This document shows positions 23,494 to 33,025 of a stretch of 64,000 nt of DNA, one piece after another. The translations under genes were made by a program, and so were the position numbers. Below the pieces are notes generated by a model that saw only the letters and a program-made list of their open reading frames with translations, had not been told where the DNA came from and did not search any database. The stretch is taken from the NCBI RefSeq assembly GCF_001411495.1, contig NZ_CP012983.1, positions 1 to 64,000 of the forward strand, in the 5' to 3' direction. This stretch comes from Burkholderia cepacia ATCC 25416 (GTDB lineage Bacteria; Pseudomonadota; Gammaproteobacteria; Burkholderiales; Burkholderiaceae). Position 1 is the first letter of the stretch; each line of letters starts with the position of its first letter.

Positions 23494-24119
23494 GCTTCCC
23501 GATTCGCGCCAGGACGATCGCCCTGGGCGCCGGTGCCGTCATCGCGCTGACCGCGTGCGCGTCGAACCCGGTGCATTACTACACGCTCGTCTCGCCGGCC
23601 ACGTCCGCGACGGCGACGGCCGCGCGCGGCACCGCGCCGCTCGCGATCAACGTGTTGCCGGTCGGCATCCCCACCCAGCTCGACCAGCAGCAGATGGTCG
23701 TTCGCAGCGGCGCGGGCACCGCGGTGATACTCGACAACGAACGCTGGATCGCCCCGCTCGGCGACGAGCTGCGCGCGGCGCTTTCGTCGGCGCTCGTCGA
23801 GCAGCTGGGCGCGCGCAACGTCACCGGCCTGCCGCGCCCGTCAAACCAGACCGTCATGAGCATCCGCACGCAGGTGCGCCGCTTCGATGCGTGGCCCGGG
23901 AGCCGGGCCCAGTTCGAAGCCGACTGGGTCGTCGGCGTGCAGCAGGACATGCCGGGCCCGCGCATTTCGTGCAGCACGCGGCTCGACGAGGCCGCCCCTG
24001 GAAGTCATGCCGACATGGTGCGCGTGCAGCAGCGCATGATCGGGCAGTTCGCCGCCCGGATTGCGAGCACCGTGCGCAGCTTCGGCAGCGGGCGCCCCGC
24101 CTGTCCCGCCGATTCGTAA
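23490..24119 (+). CDS. pqiC: PqiC-type outer-membrane lipoprotein
   Basis: The product has 209 residues. A lipoprotein signal ends at VIALTACASNPVHYYTL, and the YYTL segment after the cysteine is typical of the PqiC/YmbA family. The body contains VVRSGAGTAVILDNERWIAPLGDELRAALSSALVEQLGA, also family-like. It anchors the PqiB needle at the outer membrane. It is the last gene of the pqi operon; repeat copy B follows after 13 bp. Confidence 0.88.
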   Translation: MSFPIRARTIALGAGAVIALTACASNPVHYYTLVSPATSATATAARGTAPLAINVLPVGIPTQLDQQQMVVRSGAGTAVILDNERWIAPLGDELRAALSSALVEQLGARNVTGLPRPSNQTVMSIRTQVRRFDAWPGSRAQFEADWVVGVQQDMPGPRISCSTRLDEAAPGSHADMVRVQQRMIGQFAARIASTVRSFGSGRPACPADS

Positions 24120-24132
24120 ATCATCCCGCCGA

Positions 24133-24184
24133 TGGGAGCCATCCATGGGAGCGCGCGAAGAGAGCCGGTTATGGGAACCGGCTA
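24133..24184. repeat. Triple ATGGGA repeat, copy B, with terminal hairpin
   Basis: ATGGGA boxes at 24133, 24146 and 24172 repeat the layout of copy A at 13108. The last part forms a perfect 8-bp stem, AGCCGGTT/AACCGGCT (24164-24171 with 24177-24184), around ATGGG. It lies between the convergent pqiC and AraC-type genes and could terminate transcription. The two copies bracket the RND-regulator-pqi block. Confidence 0.55.
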
Positions 24185-24214
24185 CGTTGGTCCTTGAACC
24201 TTTGAAGCGATGCG

Positions 24215-25267
24215 CTATGCGCGCCGCCGGTAAGTGCCCGGCGTGCTCCCCGTCCAGTGCCGGAACGCGCGATGGAACGCGCTCGGATCGTCGAAGCCGA
24301 TGTCGGCGCCGATCGCCGCGATCGTGTCGGGCGTGTCGGTCAGCCGCTGGATCGCGATGTCGCGCCGCAGTTCGTCCTTGAGCACCTGGAACGTCGTCCC
24401 TTCGGCGGCCAGGTGGCGGCTCAACGTGCGCACCGAGCAGTGCAGGTGCTCGGCCGCCTGGTCGATCACCGGCAGGTCGGGCAACGCGGCCGACAGGTAT
24501 TGCCGCACGCGATGGCACACGAGCTGTTCGCTGAACGATTCGAAGATCCAGTCGCCGGGCGCGCGCGCGAGGAACTTGCGCAGGTTGCGCTTGCTCTGCC
24601 GGATCGGCGCATCGAGGTAGTCCGCGCTGAAGCGCATCAGCGTGCGCTCGCAGTCGAACGCCACGGAGCCGGTGAAGAAATACAGGTGGTCGACCGCATG
24701 GCGCGGCCGCGGGCACGCGAACTCGATCTGCAGCAGCGGGATCTTCTGTCCGATCAGCCAGGAGCACACGCCGTGCACGAGCTTGAGCATCAGCTCCTGG
24801 CCGAGCGCGCCGATCGGGCCGATCGCGTCGTTCGGGCGCAGCAGCACCTGCGCGACGAGGCCGTCGCGCTTCGATTCGACGAAGAAATCGTCGAGCAGGA
24901 TATGGAAGAATTGCCCGAAACGATGCTGCGCCGTTTCGAGGTTGCGCGCGTCGAGCAGGCTCAGGCACAGGTACTTCAGCGTGCCGCCGCGCAGCGGGCG
25001 CGAGAAGATGCCGGGCATCTCGTCGTCGAGGTCGATCGCGAGCGTGCGGTACAGCGTCGAGAACTGCTCCTCCGTCACGCGCGCATGCGGTTCGCCGAGC
25101 AGCTCGATCGGGATGCCGGCCCCGCGCAGGTAGCGCTCGACCACGTCGCGCTGCACGCCCGCGCTCGCGAGGAAGCCGTTGACGAGCGAGATCGGCACCG
25201 TCGCACTCGGCGAAGGCAGCGCCCGCCCGGGCCCGGGCTGGGCGGAAAGTGCATCTGAACCGGTCAT
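24215..25267 (-). CDS. AraC family regulator (OruR/ArgR-type ligand domain)
   Basis: The product has 350 residues, starting at 25267 (MTGSDALSAQ). The N-terminal part is an arabinose-binding-domain-like region of the OruR type (VNGFLASAGVQRDVVERYLRGAGIP...). The C-terminal AraC double helix-turn-helix reads LPVIDQAAEHLHCSVRTLSRHLAAEGTTFQVLKDELRRDIAIQRL, then IGFDDPSAFHRAFRHWTGSTPGTYRR. It is followed on the same strand by nothing (it faces pqiC), and it lies 101 bp downstream of the acyl-CoA ligase gene. Control of that ligase is plausible. Confidence 0.9.
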   Translation of the reverse strand: MTGSDALSAQPGPGRALPSPSATVPISLVNGFLASAGVQRDVVERYLRGAGIPIELLGEPHARVTEEQFSTLYRTLAIDLDDEMPGIFSRPLRGGTLKYLCLSLLDARNLETAQHRFGQFFHILLDDFFVESKRDGLVAQVLLRPNDAIGPIGALGQELMLKLVHGVCSWLIGQKIPLLQIEFACPRPRHAVDHLYFFTGSVAFDCERTLMRFSADYLDAPIRQSKRNLRKFLARAPGDWIFESFSEQLVCHRVRQYLSAALPDLPVIDQAAEHLHCSVRTLSRHLAAEGTTFQVLKDELRRDIAIQRLTDTPDTIAAIGADIGFDDPSAFHRAFRHWTGSTPGTYRRRA

Positions 25268-25368
25268 CGCGTCCCCGTCGGTCGAACCGCTCGCATTGTA
25301 CTTGAGCGGCCCGGGCGGGGCCTTCCGGGCCCGGGGCGCGCCGGGCCTTGCGCGGCGCGCCGACGCCA

Positions 25369-27003
25369 TCAGTCGGTACGGCTGAGTTCCCGGCGCAGGA
25401 TCTTGCCGACGGTCGACTTCGGCAGGCGGTCGACGAAGCGGATCAGCTTCGGCACCTTGTAGGCCGCGAGGCTCGCGCGGCAATGCGCGACGAGTTGTTC
25501 CTCCGAGGCGTACGCATCCTGCGCCAGCACGACGAACAGCTTGACGGCCTCGCCCGTGCGCGCGTCCGGCACGCCGATGCACGCGCATTCGGCAACGCCC
25601 GGCATGGCGGTCGCGACGGCTTCCACCTCGTTCGGGTACACGTTGAAGCCCGACACGATGATCATGTCCTTCTTGCGGTCGACGATCCGCAGGAAACCGG
25701 CTTCGTCGAACACGCCGACGTCACCCGTGCGGAAATAGCCGTCGGTCGTGAACGCGGCCGCATTCGCTTCCGGTTTCTGCCAGTAGCCGCTCATCACCTG
25801 CGGCCCCTTCACGCAGATTTCGCCGGCTTCGCCGATCGCGACTTCGCGATCCTGGTCGTCGAGCAGCTTCACGTCGGTCGACGGCAGCGGCAGGCCCGTG
25901 GTGCCCGTGAACGTGTCGATCGACTGCGGGTTGAACGACACGACCGGCGACGTTTCCGACAGCCCGTAACCCTCGCGGATGAAGTTGCCCGTCACCGCCT
26001 TCCAGCGCGACGAGATCACGTCGATCACGGCCGCGCCGCCGCCGGCCGACAGCTTCAGCCGCGACCAGTCGACTTCCGTCAGGCGCGGATGGCCGGCGAG
26101 CCCCGCATACAGCGTGTTCACGCCGACGAACACCGTCGGCCGCGCGGCCTTCAGCACGTCGATGAAGCCGTCCATGTCGCGCGGGTTCGCGACCAGCCAG
26201 TTCTGCGCGCCGATCGCGAAGTAGGACAGGAAGTTCACCGTCAGCGCGAAGATGTGATACATCGGGATCGCCGTGACGACGACCTCCTCGCCCGGCTCGC
26301 GCGCGGCCGGCACGATCGCGCCGAACTGCGCGATGTTCGCGACGAGGTTGCGGTGCGACAACGCGGCCCCCTTCGACAGGCCGGTCGTGCCGCCCGTGTA
26401 CTGCAGCAGCAGCAGGTCCGCGCCGCCGAGCGGCACCGGCTCGAACGCGAGCGATTCGCCGGCGGCGATGGCGTCGGCGAGCGGGATCGAACCGGGCGGC
26501 AGCGCGTCGCATGCACCGGCCGGCGCATCGACGACGCCGAGATCGCCGCGCCCGACGCTCAGCACGGTACGCACGCGCGTGCCGGCGACCACCTCGGCGA
26601 ACGTGCCCATCGACCCGCCGCACACCAAGGCGACTTCGACGCCTGCGTCGTTGAGCTGATGCTCGAGCTCGCGCGCCGTGTAGAGCGGGTTCACGTTGAC
26701 CTGGATCGCGCCGATCTTCGCGACCGCGACGAACGCGACCGGAAACGCGAGCACGTTGGGCAGCATCACGGCCACGCGATCGCCCTTGCGCACGCCCACG
26801 ACCTGCTGCAGATAAGCGGCCAGCGCCGTCGACAGGCGGTCGACGTCGGCATAGGTGAGCGTGCGGCCGTACGAATGGAACGCCGGACGATCGGCGAAAC
26901 GGTGCATCGCGTCGTCCAGCAGCGCGCTTACGGAAGGATGGCGATCGGGATCGATCTCGGCGGGGATCGAGCCATACGACCCGGTCCAGTGTCTCTTCGT
27001 CAT
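25369..27003 (-). CDS. Long-chain fatty acid-CoA ligase (AMP-forming)
   Basis: The product has 544 residues, with an ATG start. It has the adenylate-forming enzyme motifs: phosphate loop LLQYTGGTTGLSKGAALSHRN near residue 195, GYGLSETSPVVSFNP, the TGD motif in YFRTGDVGVFDEAGFLRIVDRKKDMIIVSGFNVYPNEVE, and the C-terminal lysine in RLPKSTVGKILRRELS. It activates fatty acids with ATP and CoA for degradation or incorporation. It is transcribed toward the AraC-type regulator gene and diverges from the HAD phosphatase. The exact chain length cannot be read from the sequence. Confidence 0.92.
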   Translation of the reverse strand: MTKRHWTGSYGSIPAEIDPDRHPSVSALLDDAMHRFADRPAFHSYGRTLTYADVDRLSTALAAYLQQVVGVRKGDRVAVMLPNVLAFPVAFVAVAKIGAIQVNVNPLYTARELEHQLNDAGVEVALVCGGSMGTFAEVVAGTRVRTVLSVGRGDLGVVDAPAGACDALPPGSIPLADAIAAGESLAFEPVPLGGADLLLLQYTGGTTGLSKGAALSHRNLVANIAQFGAIVPAAREPGEEVVVTAIPMYHIFALTVNFLSYFAIGAQNWLVANPRDMDGFIDVLKAARPTVFVGVNTLYAGLAGHPRLTEVDWSRLKLSAGGGAAVIDVISSRWKAVTGNFIREGYGLSETSPVVSFNPQSIDTFTGTTGLPLPSTDVKLLDDQDREVAIGEAGEICVKGPQVMSGYWQKPEANAAAFTTDGYFRTGDVGVFDEAGFLRIVDRKKDMIIVSGFNVYPNEVEAVATAMPGVAECACIGVPDARTGEAVKLFVVLAQDAYASEEQLVAHCRASLAAYKVPKLIRFVDRLPKSTVGKILRRELSRTD

Positions 27004-27306
27004 GTCTCACTCCACGGGGGACGGCGCGCCGGCCGCGCGCCGTTCGCACGACGGCCTGCACGCCGGAGAAGCGCGGGCCGTCGCCTGACCGGCGACTATC
27101 GCCCGTGCGGGCCGCTTTGAAAATGATCCGGGCGGCCGAAAAGATGATCGAAACGGACACGCGGGCGGGCGCGCTTGTCCAGACAACTTCGCCGGCCGGC
27201 GCAGGAAACCGCTTATTCCCCGGCACGAATTGCAAAGCAGCAAGCGGCATGGCACGGCCGGGCGCCCTTCTTCATAATCGACGCCTGTCATTCCGCTGTC
27301 GAAACC

Positions 27307-28095
27307 ATGCAGCCGCTTTCCCTGGCCCCCGCCGACACCTTCTCGTCCGTCCGCTTCCTGCTGACCGACATGGACGAGACCCTGACCCATCACGGCCGCC
27401 TGTCCGCCCGCACCTACACGGCGCTCGAACGCCTGCAGGCGGGCGGCATCCGCGTGATCCCGGTGACGGCCGCGCCGGCGGGCTGGTGCGACCAGATGGC
27501 GCGCATGTGGCCGGTCGACGGCGTGATTGCCGAGAACGGCGGCCTTTTCATCCGGCGCGGCCCGGACGGGCACGGCGTCGAACGCCGTTACTGGCATGCG
27601 GACGATGCGCTCGCCGGCGCGCGCGACGCACTCCGGCGCATCGCGCGGCAGGTCGAGGCGGCCGTCCCCGCCGCCCGCCCCGCGGACGACCAGGATTTCA
27701 GGCTGACGTCGCTCGCGTACGCCCGCACCGGCGGCGACCACGACGACAGGGTCCGCGACGCGCTGGTCGAGGCCGGCGCGGACGCGACCATCAACAACCT
27801 GTGGATCATCGGGTGGGTCGGCGGGTACGACAAGCTGTCGATGTCGCTGCGCGTGCTGTCGGACACGTTCGGCGTCGATGCGGGCGCCGGCGCGGCGCGC
27901 GATTGTGTCGCCTATTCCGGCGACTCCACCAACGATGCGCCGATGTTCGGCTACTTCACGCACACGGCCGGCATGAGCACCGTGGTCGAGTATCTGCAGC
28001 AGTTGCCCGCGTTGCCGCGCTGGATCACGCAGGGCCCGGGCGGCAGCGGGTTCGTGGAGTTCGCCGACGCGATCCTGCGCACGCGCGCGGACTAG
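27307..28095 (+). CDS. HAD-superfamily hydrolase (Cof/trehalose-phosphatase type)
   Basis: The product has 262 residues from the ATG at 27307. Motif I, LLTDMDETLTHHG, supplies the two catalytic aspartates, VIPVTAAPAG is the motif II position, and GDSTNDAPMF is motif IV. A cap domain lies between, as in Cof-type sugar phosphatases. The substrate is unknown. The gap to the divergent acyl-CoA ligase is 303 bp with no recognisable element. Its TAG stop lies inside the end of the palindromic element at 28092, so the original C-terminus may have been altered by the insertion. Confidence 0.85.
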   Translation: MQPLSLAPADTFSSVRFLLTDMDETLTHHGRLSARTYTALERLQAGGIRVIPVTAAPAGWCDQMARMWPVDGVIAENGGLFIRRGPDGHGVERRYWHADDALAGARDALRRIARQVEAAVPAARPADDQDFRLTSLAYARTGGDHDDRVRDALVEAGADATINNLWIIGWVGGYDKLSMSLRVLSDTFGVDAGAGAARDCVAYSGDSTNDAPMFGYFTHTAGMSTVVEYLQQLPALPRWITQGPGGSGFVEFADAILRTRAD

Positions 28096-28384
28096 GGCCT
28101 GTTCACGCTAATAACGGGCTTGCGAACGTGCCTTTCCGCTCGCAGTGCAAGGAGTAAGGAGCGCCGTTTGGCCGTGCCAAACAAGCGACGCACGACGCCG
28201 CAATGTGGGCGGAAAGGCACGTTCCCCTGTTTAGAAAAATTCGTTCGTGGGGCTGGCCCCCAGAAGGGCCGATCGCCGCGTCATGCTCCTCGCGAATACG
28301 TCGAGTATTCGCTTCGTCGCAATCCTTGCGCTCGGCCCTTCTGGGGGCCAGCGCAAGCCCGTTATTAGCGTGAACAGGCCCTAG
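28092..28384. mobile_element. MITE-like palindromic element with 33-bp terminal inverted repeats
   Basis: The element is 293 bp long, bounded by perfect 33-bp inverted repeats (28092-28124 and 28352-28384) that begin CTAGGGCCTGTTCACG. The outermost CTAG is self-complementary and may be the target duplication. Inside are two further inverted pairs: AACGTGCCTTTCCGC with GCGGAAAGGCACGTT, and GGCCCCCAGAAGGGCC-like arms near 28254 and 28336. The whole element can fold into a long compound hairpin. It has no transposase, so it would depend on one in trans. It supplies the stop codon of the upstream HAD gene. Confidence 0.75.
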
Positions 28385-28523
28385 CGGGGCTGACCGCGCT
28401 CGCGCATCGACTGTCGCGAGATCCTGTCGCGTGATCGTCAGGGTGAACCCTGTGGCGCATGGGACCGATCCCGAGCAGAATTGCGTGCCGTAAACGATAT
28501 CGATTCGGACGCAGGATGTTCCC

Positions 28524-29627
28524 ATGCCGCGCAGTGTGCCCTTGAACCCGACGACCGCCCGCGCAGCCCGCCTGCCGGACCTCGAGCCGGCCCACGCGTT
28601 GCGTCAGCAGCGCTTCACGCCGGCCAAGCTGGCCGTGCTGCTCGACGTGGCCGCACAAGCCGGCATCGACCCGGTCGCGGTGCTCGACGGTACCGGCCTC
28701 ACGCCGGCCGCCGTCGCGGACCCGTTCACGCTCACGTCGCCGCTGCAGTTCCTCACGGCCGCGCGCAATGCCATCGGCCGCTACGACGGCTCCGATCTCG
28801 GCGTGCGCGTCGGCCACCGGCTGCACGTGTCGAGCTACGGGATGTACGGCTACGCGATGCTGTGCTCGGAATCGCTCGCGCACGCGTTCGAATCGGCCGT
28901 CAAATATCACCGGCTCGCGAACGGCATGCTCGCGATCCGCTGGGTCGAACAGGGCGATACCGCGTCGTGGCTGTTTCCCGACCGGCACGAAGTCGCGCTG
29001 CCCGATCTCGACGAGCCGCTGTACCGTTTCCTGATCGACATGCAGTTCGCGCTGCACGTGACGATCATCAAGGACGTGATGGGTGCGTGGTGCGTGCCGG
29101 CGCGCGCGCAGTTCGCACAGCCGCAGCCGGCGCACGCGGCGCTGCTGGGCAATGCGCTCGAATGCCCGATCGCGTTCGACCAGCCGCATCACGTGCTCAG
29201 CTATCCGGCCGCGTGGCTCGCGCGCGCGCCGCAGCTCGCGAATCCGATTACTGCCGCGCAGGTGTCGTCGCACTGCGCGAGCCTGCTCGACGAATTGCGC
29301 AGCCAGGCCGGCGTCACGCGGCGCGTGTACCAGGAACTCACCCGCACGCCGGGACAATTCCCCGATATCGATGCGATCGCGGCGATCCTCTGCATCACGT
29401 CGCGCACGCTGCGCCGCAAGCTCGAAGCCGAAGGCACCTCGTACAGCGAACTGCTGGCGAGCGTGCGCAAGGCGCTCGCGATCGACTATCTCAGCACGAC
29501 CACGCTCAGCACCGAGGACATCGCATCGACGCTCGGCTTCAGCGATGCGGTGGGTTTCCGCCATGCGTTCAAGCGCTGGACCGGCATGACGCCGAGCGAC
29601 GTGCGGCGCAACAAGCGCGGCGGCTGA
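28524..29627 (+). CDS. AraC family regulator (OruR-like)
   Basis: The product has 367 residues. The long N-terminal ligand domain (FTPAKLAVLLDVAAQAGIDPVAVLDGTGLTPAAVADPFTLTS...) is of the arabinose-binding OruR type. The C-terminal AraC domain reads FPDIDAIAAILCITSRTLRRKLEAEGTSYSELLASVRKALAIDYLS, then TLGFSDAVGFRHAFKRWTGMTPSDVRR. It is convergent with the kinase gene at 29647. Its target is not evident; the closest upstream sequence is the palindromic element. Confidence 0.9.
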   Translation: MPRSVPLNPTTARAARLPDLEPAHALRQQRFTPAKLAVLLDVAAQAGIDPVAVLDGTGLTPAAVADPFTLTSPLQFLTAARNAIGRYDGSDLGVRVGHRLHVSSYGMYGYAMLCSESLAHAFESAVKYHRLANGMLAIRWVEQGDTASWLFPDRHEVALPDLDEPLYRFLIDMQFALHVTIIKDVMGAWCVPARAQFAQPQPAHAALLGNALECPIAFDQPHHVLSYPAAWLARAPQLANPITAAQVSSHCASLLDELRSQAGVTRRVYQELTRTPGQFPDIDAIAAILCITSRTLRRKLEAEGTSYSELLASVRKALAIDYLSTTTLSTEDIASTLGFSDAVGFRHAFKRWTGMTPSDVRRNKRGG

Positions 29628-29646
29628 GCGCGAGCAGTGACCGCGC

Positions 29647-31155
29647 TCAGCGCCCGTCGCCGGTCGCGGGCGCGGCCACCGCCAGTGCGAACTCGAACAC
29701 CGCCCCCCGCCCGGGCCGGTCGACCAGCCGGATACTGCTGCCGTTGAGCGCCAGCATCCGGTGCACGATCAGCAGCCCGAGCCCGCCGCTCGTCACCGCG
29801 CCGCCGCTCATCGGCCGCTGCGGCCGCTGGAACAACCCTTCGCGCCGCGCCGCCGGAATCCCTTCCCCGGTATCGGCCACGGTCACGAGCACGCGGTCGC
29901 CGCGCGGCTCCAGCGCGACCTCGACCTCGCCATGCGCAGGCGTATGCCGCAGCGCGTTGTCGAGCAGGTTGGTCAGCACGCGCTCGATCATCCCGAGATC
30001 GGCCGACACGACCGGTACCCGCGCCGGAATCCGCGCATGCAGCGCGACGCCGCGCGCCTGCGCGGTCAGCTCGAACTTCTGGAACACGTCCTGCACGAGA
30101 TCGACGAGCGAAAACGGCTCGCGCTCGGCCTGCACGCCGCCCGATTCGAGGCGTGCCAGCTCGAACAGCGCCTGCGCGAGCCGCCCGACCTTCGCGCTCT
30201 GTGCGAGTGCGATCGACAGGTAGCGACGCCGTTCGGTGTCGGCGAGCGTGTCGGCCTTCAGCGACAGCGTTTCCAGGTAGCCGTGCAGCGACGTGAGCGG
30301 CGTGCGCAGGTCGTGCGAGATGTTCGTGATCAGCTCGCGCCGCTGCTGGTCCTGGTGCGTCAGCGCGCGCCACTGGTCGCCGATCCGGTCGGCCATCTGC
30401 GCGAACGCGGACTCGAGCACGACGATGTCGTCGCCGCGCCGGCCCGGCCGCGAGCGCGGCACCGGCGGCTGCGTGTCGGGCGTGCCGTTCGCGTCGAAGC
30501 GGCGCATCGCGTCCGTCAGCCGGCGCAGCGGGCGCGTGATGAAGCTGAACGCGGTGAGGCCCGCGAGCAGGCCGAGCAGCGCGACGAGCGCCATCGACCA
30601 CAGCGTCGTGCGCAGCACGTTGCCGGCGTCCACGCGCGCGGCCAGCCGGTCGTGCGCCTCGCCGAGCAGCACCACGTAGATGTAGCCCGACGGCGGCTGC
30701 CCCGCGCGTTGCAGCGGCGCGGCGCTGAAGACCTTGCGTGCGTCGGGGCTGCGCGGGTCGTCGCCGAGGATCGGCAGCGGCTCGCCCGCGATGAAGCGCT
30801 GCACGGGGGCGAGATCGACGCGGTCGCGCTTCACGTGGCCGGGCGGCGCATCGTCGCCCTTGATGCGCCCCGCGTTGTCGAGCAGATAGACCTCGACGCT
30901 CGGGTTCACGCCCATCAGCTGGCCGAACAGCGTGCGCACGGCGTCCGGGCGCAGCCCGTTCGCGTCCATCAGCGGCGCGCTGTGGGTCACGCTGTTGACG
31001 ATATTGGCGGCCAGGTCACGCGACAGCCCCTGCACGACTTCCTGTTCGCGCATGTCGTTCGCGCGGATCTGCAGCCACGCCGATGCGCCCGAGCACGCGA
31101 GCAGCAGCACCGAGAACACGAGCGACAGCCGCTGGGTGAGGGTGAGCTTCATCAT
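29647..31155 (-). CDS. Sensor histidine kinase
   Basis: The product has 502 residues, starting at 31155 and overlapping the regulator stop by 4 bp. An N-terminal membrane segment (LSLVFSVLLLACSGASAWL), a periplasmic sensor domain of about 160 residues, a second membrane segment (LWSMALVALLGLLAGLTAFSFI) and a HAMP region precede the H-box RRELITNISHDLRTPLTSLHGYL. The N-box NLLDNALRHT and G-boxes DTGEGIP and GGLGLLIVHRML complete the kinase. It should phosphorylate the regulator encoded just upstream. The signal is unknown. Confidence 0.93.
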   Translation of the reverse strand: MMKLTLTQRLSLVFSVLLLACSGASAWLQIRANDMREQEVVQGLSRDLAANIVNSVTHSAPLMDANGLRPDAVRTLFGQLMGVNPSVEVYLLDNAGRIKGDDAPPGHVKRDRVDLAPVQRFIAGEPLPILGDDPRSPDARKVFSAAPLQRAGQPPSGYIYVVLLGEAHDRLAARVDAGNVLRTTLWSMALVALLGLLAGLTAFSFITRPLRRLTDAMRRFDANGTPDTQPPVPRSRPGRRGDDIVVLESAFAQMADRIGDQWRALTHQDQQRRELITNISHDLRTPLTSLHGYLETLSLKADTLADTERRRYLSIALAQSAKVGRLAQALFELARLESGGVQAEREPFSLVDLVQDVFQKFELTAQARGVALHARIPARVPVVSADLGMIERVLTNLLDNALRHTPAHGEVEVALEPRGDRVLVTVADTGEGIPAARREGLFQRPQRPMSGGAVTSGGLGLLIVHRMLALNGSSIRLVDRPGRGAVFEFALAVAAPATGDGR

Positions 31156-31871
31156 CCGTCCCGCTGGCCCGGCGCGGCGAGCTTGTAGCCGCGGCCCCAC
31201 ACGGTGAGGATCCGCACGGGCTCCGCCGGATCGGCCTCGATCTTCGCGCGCAGCCGGTTGATGTGGGTGTTGACCGTGTGTTCGTAGCCTTCGTGCTGGT
31301 AACCCCACACGGCATTGAGCAGGTCCATCCGCGAGAACACCTTGCCCGGGTGCCGCGCGAAGAAATACAGCAGGTCGAATTCGCGCGGCGTGAGGTCGAT
31401 GCGCGCGCCGTCCACGCTCGCTTCGCGCGCGATCGGGTCGATCGCCAGCCCCGCGACGTCGAGCGTACCCGCATCGATCCGCGAATCGCGCGCGAGCGCA
31501 TCGACGCGGCGCAGCAGCGCCTTCACACGCGCGACGAGTTCGAGCACCGAGAACGGCTTGGCCAGATAGTCGTCGGCGCCGAGCTCGAGGCCGAGGATCC
31601 GGTGCACCTCGCTCGAGCGCGCGCTCGTGATGATGATCGGCGTATAGCGCGTCATCGCCCGCGCGCGCCGGCAGATCTCCAGGCCGTCGACGCCCGGCAG
31701 CATCAGGTCGAGGATCAGCGCATCCCAGCCGCCCTGCTCGAGCAGGCGCAGCCCTTCGGCGCCGTCCGCGCTGTGCACGACCTCGTAGCGCTCGTCGCGC
31801 AGGTGCAGGCTGAGCACGTCGGCGATGTCGGCGTCGTCCTCGACGATCAGGATGCGTTTCGGTTGGTCCAT
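31152..31871 (-). CDS. OmpR family response regulator
   Basis: The product has 239 residues, starting at 31871 (MDQPKRILIVEDDADIADVL). The phosphoacceptor is in DALILDLMLPGVDG, and the lysine in DDYLAKPFSVLELVARV. The C-terminal winged helix includes LTPREFDLLYFFARHPGKVFSRMDLLNAVWGYQHEGYEHTVNTHINRLRAKIE. It precedes its kinase with an ATGA overlap. The 402-bp gap upstream (31872-32273) holds its promoter region and no gene that I could support. Confidence 0.94.
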   Translation of the reverse strand: MDQPKRILIVEDDADIADVLSLHLRDERYEVVHSADGAEGLRLLEQGGWDALILDLMLPGVDGLEICRRARAMTRYTPIIITSARSSEVHRILGLELGADDYLAKPFSVLELVARVKALLRRVDALARDSRIDAGTLDVAGLAIDPIAREASVDGARIDLTPREFDLLYFFARHPGKVFSRMDLLNAVWGYQHEGYEHTVNTHINRLRAKIEADPAEPVRILTVWGRGYKLAAPGQRDG

Positions 31872-32273
31872 GGCGGCGGATGGCGGCACGTCGGTGCCAA
31901 GGTCGGGTATCGGTTCGGGCCGGCCCCGGGCCCGGGCCGGCTGGCCGGGTTACCGGGGAGCGAATCGCGGCAATGCGCCGCGCTGCCGCCATTGTGCAAA
32001 ATTTTGCGGGAGGGAGGGATCACATTTCGTTTATCTTTGCATCGTGTCCACCCCTTGAGCCAATGCTGGTGTGGCTTTCCAATCCGGCCCCATGAAACGG
32101 AACCTGCGCCGTTCCGTCCGGACGCAAGCTGGACACTCGGGCTCGGATCTGTCGAGCGATGGCGGCGCGCCCCGGATTGCCGATCCGAATCCGCGCTGCA
32201 CGCTGTGTGAGTGGCGCCTCCGACATTCAGTGCCGCCGACCGGCACGCGCGGCGGGGGGCCGACAGCAAACGC

Positions 32274-32876
32274 CTAACCCGGACGGCTACGCGTTTGACG
32301 CGTACTCCCGGTTGCGACCGTCGACTCATTCAGCAATACCTTCGCCGCCTCCCACGCCCGTGCGGCGGCACGTGGATCTCCGATCGCACGCGCATCCGCT
32401 GTCGCCCCGCTCAGCAACATCACATACACGCCCGCCAGCTGATGTGCCCGGCGACGCGGAATGATCTCGGACAGCAATCGCTCCATGATGGCCAACAGGT
32501 CGTCCCGGTAGCGCACCGCGACGTCGGTCACCTTGGGACAGGTCGCGCCGAACTCGGCCAGCGCACGCTCGAACAGGCAGCCCGCAAATTCGGGGCTGCG
32601 AAACCAGACACCGTACCAGTCGAAGATCCCCTTCAGGCGCTCAGTGGCATCCGCCATGGGTTCGAGCTTGGCGGCAATGCTGTCCATGATGAAGGTGTAG
32701 CGCTGCTCCAGCACCGCCTTGATCAGATCGTCCTTGCTCGCGAAGTGATGGTAGAGCGTCATGCGAGCCACGTCCGCCTCGGCGATGATCCAGTCGATAC
32801 CGACCGGATGAAAGCCATGGCGGGAAAACAACTCACCGGCCTTGTCCACCACCTGCTGGCGTTTGCTCGCGCGCAT
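32274..32876 (-). CDS. TetR/AcrR family transcriptional regulator
   Basis: The product has 200 residues. The N-terminal helix-turn-helix reads RQQVVDKAGELFSRHGFHPVGIDWIIAEADVARMTLYHHFASKDDLIKAVL, followed by a helical ligand domain with FAGCLFERALAEFG. No obvious target gene lies beside it; both neighbours are on the same strand at more than 140 bp. It may act on its own promoter or on a distant operon. Confidence 0.92.
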   Translation of the reverse strand: MRASKRQQVVDKAGELFSRHGFHPVGIDWIIAEADVARMTLYHHFASKDDLIKAVLEQRYTFIMDSIAAKLEPMADATERLKGIFDWYGVWFRSPEFAGCLFERALAEFGATCPKVTDVAVRYRDDLLAIMERLLSEIIPRRRAHQLAGVYVMLLSGATADARAIGDPRAAARAWEAAKVLLNESTVATGSTRQTRSRPG

Positions 32877-33025
32877 GCATGCTTCTCCTGACTACGGGGC
32901 GGCATCTTAGCACCACCGTCAGCACCGATTCTTCAGGTTGCAGGGCAAGCGTTGCAGGCTGCCGGTACGACCACGCCTTGCAGGGCGTCAAACACGTGGC
33001 CGCCATGCCCCTGCTCGCGGCAGTC

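Noticed and set aside
28103..28525. A 140-residue minus-strand frame across the palindromic element
   Set aside because: It is made mostly of the inverted repeat arms, and such frames recur wherever the element lies; no protein features.
31872..32273. Several short frames in the gap between the response regulator and the TetR gene
   Set aside because: None has a ribosome site, a domain or sensible composition; the gap is treated as intergenic.
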